The position numbers were made by a program, and so were the translations under genes. A stretch of 9,605 nt of DNA from contig USBG01000057.1 of assembly GCA_900552855.1 (NCBI GenBank), positions 1 to 9,605 of the forward strand, given 5' to 3'. The notes beneath the pieces were generated by a model. It had not been told where the DNA came from, made no database searches, and worked only from the letters and a program-made list of their open reading frames with translations. The DNA is from an uncultured Phascolarctobacterium sp. (GTDB lineage Bacteria; Bacillota; Negativicutes; Acidaminococcales; Acidaminococcaceae). This document shows, in pieces, positions 1-5,548 of the stretch; position 1 is the first letter of the stretch, and each line of letters begins with the position of its first letter.

Positions 1-234
1 GGTTACAGTCCAGATGACTACTATCAAAATAAAACCTCGGATTTTCCTAAGCTGTCTCTTCAAGGTGATGATTGGCTATTTTGGAGTGGTTCGATACATG
101 CACAATATAAGATGGATACGACTAGGGCTCTTAAAAAAGTCAATAGTTATTATGAGGTCTATTTCCTTGGTGTCAATAATGCTGTCGAATCAGGGCAAGA
201 ATTGACATTTACCTTTATAATCTTGAAGCTGTAG
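1..234 (+). CDS. 3' end of an unrecognised gene (5' truncated by window edge)
   Basis: Reading frame 1 is open from the first base to TAG at 232-234, giving 77 C-terminal residues (beginning GYSPDDYYQNK, ending TFTFIILKL). There is no start codon at the beginning because the gene enters from outside the window. A strong terminator begins about 40 nt after the stop, which supports this as the real reading frame and the end of a transcription unit. The piece is rich in aromatic residues (for example DDWLFWSG and SYYEVYFLG) and its last residues look like a beta strand. I do not recognise a family. A shorter ATG-started frame at 14-205 overlaps it and is judged a shadow. Confidence 0.6.
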   Translation, partial: GYSPDDYYQNKTSDFPKLSLQGDDWLFWSGSIHAQYKMDTTRALKKVNSYYEVYFLGVNNAVESGQELTFTFIILKL

Positions 235-272
235 TCACAAAAAATTCTAAATAAAGTTGTTAATTTTGGTGT

Positions 273-315
273 AAAACCAGTATATTCATGAGTGAATGTG
301 CTGGTTTTTCTTTTT
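273..315 (+). terminator. rho-independent terminator
   Basis: A long stem pairs 273-288 (AAAACCAGTATATTCA) with 293-308 (TGAATGTGCTGGTTTT). The 16 positions pair throughout with two G-T wobbles, around a 4-nt loop, followed by a T tract (305-309, then 311-315). It closes the unit containing the truncated gene at 1-234. The A-rich left arm facing the T tract could let it act on the minus strand too, but no minus-strand gene is visible nearby. Confidence 0.85.
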
Positions 316-352
316 GCAGTCATTTTGCCAAATAAATAGCAAAGTATATAGT
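314..352 (+). promoter_or_regulatory. candidate promoter/operator, copy A of a three-copy element
   Basis: Contains TTGCAG (314-319), five bases, then TTGCCAAAT (325-333). The same arrangement with the same spacing recurs at 819-838 and 922-941. TTGCCA (325-330) is a plausible -35 box, with TATAGT (347-352) as a -10 box 16 nt downstream. It lies about 95 nt before the ATG of the 100-aa gene at 427. The paired TTGC words, 11 nt apart, could also be a regulator-binding direct repeat. The repetition is visible in the sequence; promoter or operator function is inferred. Confidence 0.45.
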
Positions 353-426
353 ATTCTATATGTATGAGTTGCTTAGATATTCTATTTTAAAATCATAGTA
401 TTAGTTAAAAGAAGGGATGATTTTTT

Positions 427-729
427 ATGGAAGAAAAATTATACGTTTATCGTGATCATGCTAATGGTCATTTACGGATTTCAACTATAAAGTATTACAT
501 GGATATTCTTAACTGTAATATTTGCGGGGAACGTGACAAGCTGGTGTTTGTTGGCACTATGGAGGAGGTTTATCAAAGATACAACGCCAAGGTGAACGAG
601 TTCAAAAGATTGCTTATCAGCGATGTTCCTCGTGATATGGATACAATGGTTTTGAGGCGTGCTTTAAGGCGTGCTGAGCGCGATGTACAGGATATTTTTA
701 TCGGTTTTGACCGTTGCAATCTGTTGTAA
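427..729 (+). CDS. hypothetical protein, 100 aa
   Basis: An ATG-started frame with a Shine-Dalgarno-like GAAGGG at 411-416, 10 nt upstream. No recognised family. The protein is soluble-looking, with no signal peptide or membrane segment. Residues 30-33 are CNIC; the only other cysteine is C97, so a complete four-ligand zinc site is not apparent. The C-terminal half (about 45-90) is probably helical and strongly charged, with an arginine-rich run at 77-85 (LRRALRRAE) that could contact nucleic acid or a partner. It stands alone between a terminator and a non-coding stretch of about 300 nt, and shares its upstream element with the 205-aa gene, so the two may be co-regulated. A minus-strand frame overlapping its 3' half is considered a shadow. 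Confidence 0.6.
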   Translation: MEEKLYVYRDHANGHLRISTIKYYMDILNCNICGERDKLVFVGTMEEVYQRYNAKVNEFKRLLISDVPRDMDTMVLRRALRRAERDVQDIFIGFDRCNLL

Positions 730-818
730 TTAGCAGGTGTAAGCTCTTCCTTTATGCCTATAATGTTTGACAGTATGGCGCTTGGCTTTAATGCTGGGCG
801 CTGCCCTAAAAAACATGA

Positions 819-838
819 TTGCAGTATTTTTGCCAAAT
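819..838 (+). repeat. copy B of the TTGCAG-N5-TTGCCAAAT element
   Basis: TTGCAG at 819-824, a 5-nt spacer, then TTGCCAAAT at 830-838. The spacing is identical to copies at 314-333 and 922-941. GTATAT follows at 844-849. Unlike the other two copies it has no good -10 box 16 nt downstream and no substantial gene directly after it, so it may be an extra operator half or a decayed promoter. Confidence 0.5.
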
Positions 839-921
839 TTGAAGTATATCTAGTTGTAATATATATGCAGATGATGGCATTTGTGTTATGGCTAAAAGCA
901 TGGTGTTTGTAATTAGCTAGA

Positions 922-960
922 TTGCAGCTTTATTGCCAAATAGCAGGCAAGCTATATGTT
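922..960 (+). promoter_or_regulatory. candidate promoter/operator, copy C of the three-copy element
   Basis: TTGCAG (922-927), five bases, then TTGCCAAAT (933-941). TTGCCA as -35 and TATGTT (955-960) as -10 are 16 nt apart, the same spacing as in copy A. The element ends about 88 nt before the ATG of the 205-aa gene, close to the distance seen for the 100-aa gene. The repeated geometry before two genes is the support for a regulatory role; the -10 match is only moderate. Confidence 0.45.
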
Positions 961-1028
961 AAGCTTTATATATGATGAAAACAATTTGAATTTGATGAGT
1001 GCCTGATGGCAAGAAGGAGAGATACATT

Positions 1029-1646
1029 ATGGAAAATAAACAAATGGAAAGATTATTCAAGGTTCTGGACCGTGACAACCGCTTATCTAGTGGCTACCGT
1101 AAGGTAGCTGCTTGCCTTCCCAAGCAGCTGGTGCTGCAGGTAGCAGAGCTGTTCTGTGAAAAACGAAATAAAAGAGAGTTTTATGGCTTTGTTAAGGCTG
1201 TACTCGTAGAGCGCTATCGTAAAGGTAGCAAGCTTAACAATGAATCGCTCTTTGACGAGCTGATGGTGTATCTCACTAAGGGTAGCTCCTTCAGAAGCCG
1301 CGTGGTGGAGATGGTCCTGAACGACCTGTTCAGAACTAATCTTGTTCCTGCGGCAGAGCTGGAGTACTATCGCCTGATTGGAGAAATAGTTAATGCAGGG
1401 CTGGCAAGCGGCGCTCAGCTGAGCTACTACGTCCGCAGCGGAAAACTGAATAACGAATATAGACTTATCCTTGGCGATGTAACCCTTACTAAGTACGGCG
1501 TCATCAAAGGCGGCGTAGACCCCTTATACTATGGTCGTCTTTGCCGTGCTATGGGGTATAAGAAAACAACTGATGTGCATCAGCTTAGCTTTGAACACAA
1601 AACCTATGGTAAGAGGAAGGCTGCTGTTGCCAAAATGGCGGCCTAA
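1029..1646 (+). CDS. hypothetical protein, 205 aa, basic and mostly helical
   Basis: The ATG at 1029 is chosen over an in-frame GTG at 999 because AAGGAG (1014-1019) sits 9 nt before it. I do not recognise a family. The sequence is predominantly helical and basic, with no signal peptide or membrane segment. A conserved-looking core includes LNDLFRTNLVPAAELEYY (97-114) and TKYGVIKGGVDPLYYGRLCR (154-173). The tail from about residue 190 is lysine/arginine-rich (KTYGKRKAAVAK). Base composition differs sharply from the cas genes: hand counts of three 60-nt blocks (1081-1140, 1261-1320, 1381-1440) give about 53-58% GC, against about 35% at 1861-1920 in cas10. It is separated from cas10 by a terminator, so it is probably not part of the CRISPR operon. 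Confidence 0.75.
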   Translation: MENKQMERLFKVLDRDNRLSSGYRKVAACLPKQLVLQVAELFCEKRNKREFYGFVKAVLVERYRKGSKLNNESLFDELMVYLTKGSSFRSRVVEMVLNDLFRTNLVPAAELEYYRLIGEIVNAGLASGAQLSYYVRSGKLNNEYRLILGDVTLTKYGVIKGGVDPLYYGRLCRAMGYKKTTDVHQLSFEHKTYGKRKAAVAKMAA

Positions 1647-1649
1647 AAT

Positions 1650-1687
1650 AAAGCTGTACCTTACTACACAGTAGGTACAGCTTTTTT
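1650..1687 (+). terminator. rho-independent terminator before the cas operon
   Basis: The left arm 1650-1665 (AAAGCTGTACCTTACT) pairs with 1670-1684 (AGTAGGTACAGCTTT) with one bulged T in the left arm. The loop is 4 nt and a six-T tract follows at 1682-1687. It starts four bases after the stop of the 205-aa gene, so it ends that transcript and implies the cas operon has its own promoter. Confidence 0.88.
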
Positions 1688-1808
1688 ATAAGATATAGTA
1701 AATGATAAGGAGTTTTAAAACAAGAAAAAAGCAGGAAAAAAATTTTTGATGTAGAACTCTTTATATGCAATTTCTTTTATTTACATAAATTAGAAAGGGG
1801 TCTGAAAA
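1688..1808 (+). other. leader region of the cas operon
   Basis: Because a terminator precedes it, this AT-rich stretch must contain the promoter of the operon unless readthrough is used. I cannot assign one with confidence: candidate AT-rich boxes (TATAGT 1694-1699, TTATAT 1761-1766, TACATA 1782-1787) lack a good -35 at normal spacing. A 15-codon frame (1702-1749) exists but lacks an upstream ribosome binding site. The site AAAGGGG at 1794-1800, 8 nt before the ATG at 1809, fixes the cas10 start. The TTGCAG-N5-TTGCCAAAT element is absent here. Confidence 0.4.
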
Positions 1809-3383
1809 ATGGGTAATAAAGTGGGAGCAATTTTACTGGATACTCGCTCTATTCAAAGGTATGTTTTTGGCTGTAATGAGCTTAAAACTAATGTAGGAGC
1901 TTCATATTTGGTAGACGCAATCTATACGGAAGCAATGCAAAATGTTTTAAAAGCTCAGGACTTTAAAAAGCTAGTTTTAGATTGGAAAGAGAATACTGAT
2001 TTGCAAATGCTGCAGGATAAAAAAGTTGATTGTGAAGTTGGCTATATTGGTGGTGGCAAGATGTTAATTCTTGTACGTAATTATGGTCAAAGTTTTCAGC
2101 TTTGCAAAAAAATTGTCACAGAGTGGAGTACTGAGTTGCTTTTAAAAGCACCCGGTCTTAAAACAGGTGTTGCAATTGGTAGAATAGATTTAGATAATTT
2201 TAACGATACTTTTTCTGAATTATTTCAAAAGCTCAACAACAATGAAAGTAAACTTTTTCCTAATGTTGATATGCCGTATACTGGTTTAACTTTAGAGTGT
2301 GATTCTAGTGGAAAAACGGCAGATTTTTTAGATAGTAATGGACGTATGATATCTACAGAGGTAGCTGCAAAAATAAAAGCTCATAAGTACGTAATTGCTA
2401 AAAATAGTGAGCAATTTAACGAGGTTTTACAGAACAATTATGAGTTTGCGAAAGATATTTCCAATATAGGTTTTAAGGATGGAGAAAGTTATATCTGTGT
2501 AATTCATATTGACGGTAATAATATGGGCGTAAAATTCAACAGCTGTAATGATTTGAAGGAGCGTCGAGAACTTTCTTTAAATATCGCAGGAGCGGTTAAT
2601 AGTTCTTTACAAAAGCTAGTAAAAAAAATAGTTGATGAATATGAGGATTACATTGATTTGTTAGATGTGGAAAAGCTATTGTCCGATAACAAACCTAATC
2701 TTCCGCTTCGTCCAATTATTATTGGTGGCGATGATATTACATTTGTATGTCCAGGTAGAGTAGGATTGCAATATGCAAGCTACTTTATGAAAAAAATGGC
2801 AAAGATTGAGATAATTAATAATAGAATTTTTAAAGAGTTGCAGGGAAAATTGGGAAAATCCGCAAATAAGACCATGACCTGTTGTGCAGGCGTTGCTATT
2901 GTACCTGCAAAATATCCGTTCTTTAGAGCATATCAGCTGGCAGAGCAGCTTTGCAGTACTGCTAAATTAAAATCTAGAGAAGTGGATGGATATTATTTAG
3001 ATTTTGCTATTCTTCATGGTGAAATGTATGCCGATTTGGATACACTGCGTAAGGAGCAGTACGTCGTTCCTTGTGGTGGCTTACATTATGGACCATATGA
3101 TGTAGTTAATTCTAAGTCAGCTAATAGCTTTGATAAGCTGTTACAGCTTAAAGAAGCCTTAATGGAGCTGCCAAGTAATAAGCTTAAGGATTTGCGTGCT
3201 GTATTGCATGAGGACATCCATAGTCAGTATATTTTTATGGAAAACTGTAAGGAATTTGATGCGGTTTTAGCTATACTTGGTCATAATAAGCGTGCTAATA
3301 AAGAATGTTTATGGGAAAATGTTGGAGATAAAAAGATTACTAGATTGATGGATGCAATAGAAATTATTGATTACACATATTGA
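1809..3383 (+). CDS. cas10: Cas10, large subunit of a type III-D complex, HD domain absent, GGDD intact
   Basis: 524 aa. The protein begins directly with the first Palm domain (about residues 5-120): DTRSIQRYVFGCNELK and the degenerate GGGKM (81-85). No N-terminal HD nuclease domain precedes it, and the short length fits this. The middle segment (about 155-195) is where many Cas10 proteins carry a zinc finger, but here it has only C164, so metal binding is doubtful. The second Palm domain (about 226-400) has HIDGNNMG (233-240, D235 the likely metal ligand) and IIGGDDITF (304-312, GGDD 306-309), then a CCAGVAIVP strand. The C-terminal helical region follows. Known family biology: Palm/GGDD makes cyclic oligoadenylates on target RNA binding, and III-D loci typically have an HD-less Cas10. 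Inference: signalling output without Cas10 DNase. It is the first gene of the operon. Confidence 0.94.
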   Translation: MGNKVGAILLDTRSIQRYVFGCNELKTNVGASYLVDAIYTEAMQNVLKAQDFKKLVLDWKENTDLQMLQDKKVDCEVGYIGGGKMLILVRNYGQSFQLCKKIVTEWSTELLLKAPGLKTGVAIGRIDLDNFNDTFSELFQKLNNNESKLFPNVDMPYTGLTLECDSSGKTADFLDSNGRMISTEVAAKIKAHKYVIAKNSEQFNEVLQNNYEFAKDISNIGFKDGESYICVIHIDGNNMGVKFNSCNDLKERRELSLNIAGAVNSSLQKLVKKIVDEYEDYIDLLDVEKLLSDNKPNLPLRPIIIGGDDITFVCPGRVGLQYASYFMKKMAKIEIINNRIFKELQGKLGKSANKTMTCCAGVAIVPAKYPFFRAYQLAEQLCSTAKLKSREVDGYYLDFAILHGEMYADLDTLRKEQYVVPCGGLHYGPYDVVNSKSANSFDKLLQLKEALMELPSNKLKDLRAVLHEDIHSQYIFMENCKEFDAVLAILGHNKRANKECLWENVGDKKITRLMDAIEIIDYTY

Positions 3384-3407
3384 TATTAGTGGCTAAGGAG
3401 CTTGAAA

Positions 3408-4010
3408 ATGAAATTAGATGTTACTATAGAGCTTTTGTCTCCATTGCAATTTGGCAGTGGTCAGGAAAATATAATTGTTGATAGTGATGCAGTACATGAT
3501 GCACACGGCTTGCCATACTTTCCGGGTAAACGTTTAAAAGGCTTGCTTTATGAAAGTGCTATAGAAATGGCTGAAATTGGTGATTGGTTTACTAAGGAAG
3601 AAGTAGACACTTTATTTGGCCATAACTCAGATGAGTCTTATATGCGTATAGATAATATGTATTTGGAAAATTATGAGCAGCTTTGTAATGGCTGGGACTA
3701 TTTACAGAAGCAATATCAAAATGTTTTTACTGCTCAAAATATTTGGAACACATATACAGAGCTGCGGGTTCAGACTGCTATTGACAAGCGGACAGGAACA
3801 ACAAAGGATGGCAGCTTGCACAATATGCGTGTAGTAGATGCTGGTTTATGTTTTAGTGGCAGTATATATCTTTACGATAATGTTTTAGAGGAAAAACAGA
3901 GAGAAATAATTAAGTATGCCTTGCTTAATTTAAGATATGTTGGTGCCAAAAGAAATAGAGGCTTTGGCCATGTGAAATGCAGATTAGTGCAGGAAATGAA
4001 GAGGAAGTGA
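3408..4010 (+). CDS. cas7: Cas7 (Csm3-like) backbone subunit, 200 aa
   Basis: The ATG at 3408 has AAGGAG (3395-3400) 7 nt upstream; an in-frame TTG at 3402 is too close to that site. A single RAMP/Cas7 domain. QFGSG (14-18) is followed by VDSDAVHD (24-31), then GLPYFPGKRLKGLLYE (34-49), matching the G-x-P-x-xPG-x-x-LKG signature. LFGHNSD is at 69-75, a thumb-like segment AIDKRTGTTKDGSL at 124-137, and the C-terminal glycine-rich loop VGAKRNRGFGHV at 178-189. D25 occupies the position of the target-RNA-cleaving aspartate of Csm3 (the IDS motif), so this subunit should be catalytically active. It is small for a Cas7 but complete. The stop codon overlaps the next start (TGATG), coupling it to csx10. 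The role in crRNA binding and RNA cleavage comes from family knowledge. Confidence 0.9.
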   Translation: MKLDVTIELLSPLQFGSGQENIIVDSDAVHDAHGLPYFPGKRLKGLLYESAIEMAEIGDWFTKEEVDTLFGHNSDESYMRIDNMYLENYEQLCNGWDYLQKQYQNVFTAQNIWNTYTELRVQTAIDKRTGTTKDGSLHNMRVVDAGLCFSGSIYLYDNVLEEKQREIIKYALLNLRYVGAKRNRGFGHVKCRLVQEMKRK

Positions 4011-5536
4011 TGGGCTTGAAAAAATATTGTTATGTAATAAAAAATTTGGACCCTCTAACATTTGCTGAAAAAAGTGGCGATCAGGTTTTATATGCAACTA
4101 AACATTATATCCCGGGAAGTGCCTTAAGAGGTGCCCTAGCTACACAATATATTAATAAAAATAATTTAAAGGATGCACATAAAAATGAGGCATTTTTTGA
4201 CTTGTTTCTTTCCGGCAAGGTAAAATTTTTACCAGGTTATCCTATTGGTGGTTCTAACATGTTTTCTGGTGAACCTATGGTAATTCCACTTAGTTTGATG
4301 CGCAGCAAGGATGGAACAAAGACAATTGATTTGAGTGGTGCTACGGAATATGCACCTGGATTTAAAAAGCTTCAGGGTTTTGCTGTAAGAACGACAAAAG
4401 GTTTGGTAAAGGTTGCTGTAGATGTTAAAACGGAATTTCATATGTCCAGGTCATCTTTGGATGAAAGAATTAGTGGTAAAAGTAATGATGGTAACATTTT
4501 TAATTATGAGTACATAAAGCCAAATCAATATTTTAAGTGCTGTTGCTTGGTTGATGATGATATATTCGGACGATGGGAAAATTTGATGAAGGATATGAAT
4601 TGTATATATTTGGGACGTTCTAGAGGTGCTCAGTATGGCAAATGTTCCATTGAATATGTAAATGATGATGGATTTTCTGCGTCTATAAATCTAAATAAGA
4701 AATTTTATTTATGTGCTTTAACACCTTATATTCCATATAATGCTGCGCAATCAATGGAAATGGCAGCAAACGAGCTATTTACTGATTTGGAGCGTGCTTT
4801 AGCTAACACTGTTCGTTTTGAACGCAAGGGCTTGTCTTTTTTTGCTTCAGTTGAGCAGTTGGATGGTTATGTTGGTGTTTGGAAAACAAAAAAGCAAAAA
4901 GAAATAGCTATTAGTGCTGGAACCTTACTGCCTCTTAATGCAGTAGAGGGAAATCTTAATATAAAAAAGTTGGTAAAGGTTTTAAGAAGAGGATTTGGTA
5001 AGAATTGTATTGATGGTTTTGGTCAATTTTTAGTATGGCAGACTTTTGACGGAAACATTTTAGAATATGCAGAAAGTGTTGCAAGACCGGACTTGAATAT
5101 TGATGTAAAGGAACGAGCTAAATTAGTTGTGCAAAATCTTATTAGCCAGCGTATAAAGGAACTGGCTGCTCAAAAGGCTTCTAGTGATAACCTTGATATG
5201 GGTGCGGACTACAAAAACGTATGTAAACGTGTAGAAATTTTGTTAAGAGAATATAGTTTGGATATAGTTCGAGATGAAATTAAGCATAATTTCCGTAACA
5301 CGGCTAAAACGCGTTTACATAAAATGAAGTTCTGTGGTAATTCTATTTATGATATCCTCATGGATGCTGATGGATATAAAAAGTTAAATATCGACATAAA
5401 ATGGGATGATCCGTTAAATTTAGGACCGGAGCAGGTAGCTGCTATGCGTAAGGATCTTGGTGACGATGTATTCGCTTTAGATGAAACTTTTATGAAAGAG
5501 TTTTGGCTGTGGTTTATGCGTCATGCTGTAAAATAA
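4010..5536 (+). CDS. csx10: Csx10, Cas5-type RAMP with long helical C-terminal extension
   Basis: 508 aa from the ATG at 4010, which overlaps the upstream TGA and has AGAGGA just before it; an earlier in-frame ATG at 3977 lies deep inside cas7 and is unlikely. Csx10-like features in order: HYIPGSALRGALATQYI (32-48), FFDLFLSGKVKFLPGYPIG (62-80), VIPLSLMRS (91-99), FHMSRSSLDERISG (143-156) leading to NIFNYEYIKPNQYF (162-175), and the glycine loop LGRSRGAQYGKC (201-212). A second RAMP-like half runs to about 345 (LRRGFGKNCIDGFGQF, 325-340). Csx10 is the Cas5 equivalent of subtype III-D, expected at the crRNA 5' end. Residues about 365-508 are a charged helical extension that could supply the small-subunit (Cas11) function, because no separate small-subunit gene is present. 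That part is inference. Confidence 0.9.
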   Translation: MGLKKYCYVIKNLDPLTFAEKSGDQVLYATKHYIPGSALRGALATQYINKNNLKDAHKNEAFFDLFLSGKVKFLPGYPIGGSNMFSGEPMVIPLSLMRSKDGTKTIDLSGATEYAPGFKKLQGFAVRTTKGLVKVAVDVKTEFHMSRSSLDERISGKSNDGNIFNYEYIKPNQYFKCCCLVDDDIFGRWENLMKDMNCIYLGRSRGAQYGKCSIEYVNDDGFSASINLNKKFYLCALTPYIPYNAAQSMEMAANELFTDLERALANTVRFERKGLSFFASVEQLDGYVGVWKTKKQKEIAISAGTLLPLNAVEGNLNIKKLVKVLRRGFGKNCIDGFGQFLVWQTFDGNILEYAESVARPDLNIDVKERAKLVVQNLISQRIKELAAQKASSDNLDMGADYKNVCKRVEILLREYSLDIVRDEIKHNFRNTAKTRLHKMKFCGNSIYDILMDADGYKKLNIDIKWDDPLNLGPEQVAAMRKDLGDDVFALDETFMKEFWLWFMRHAVK

Positions 5537-5548
5537 AGGAGAATCTCC

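Larger units (their letters stand above)
730..1028. other. non-coding stretch with repeated elements
   Basis: No convincing gene in 299 nt. It contains copies B and C of the TTGCAG-N5-TTGCCAAAT element and a second copy of TTGTAATTAGC at 907-917. The first copy of that word, at 724-734, overlaps the stop codon of the 100-aa gene. A perfect TATAAT at 759-764 has no good -35 box at normal spacing. TTGACA at 767-772 has only poor -10 partners. A 14-codon frame at 865-909 also ends in TTG-TAA within the repeated word. I found no convincing terminator hairpin after the 100-aa gene. Confidence 0.5.

Noticed and set aside
14..205. ATG-started frame of 63 codons near the left edge
   Set aside because: It overlaps, in another frame, the open frame running from base 1 to 234 that ends just before a terminator; it has no ribosome binding site and an unlikely composition.
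573..836. Minus-strand frame of 87 codons
   Set aside because: Most of it is antisense to the 100-aa gene and the rest runs through an element-containing intergenic stretch; no recognisable protein features.
865..909. 14-codon frame between elements B and C
   Set aside because: Too short and without a ribosome binding site; mentioned only because its end coincides with the repeated TTGTAATTAGC.
1627..1635. Possible fourth copy of the TTGCCAAA element
   Set aside because: TTGCCAAAA lies inside the 205-aa coding region and has no TTGCAG at the required distance upstream.
1702..1749. 15-codon basic leader peptide before cas10
   Set aside because: No ribosome binding site before its ATG; the AAGGAG-like word there lies inside the frame, and AT-rich sequence yields such short frames by chance.
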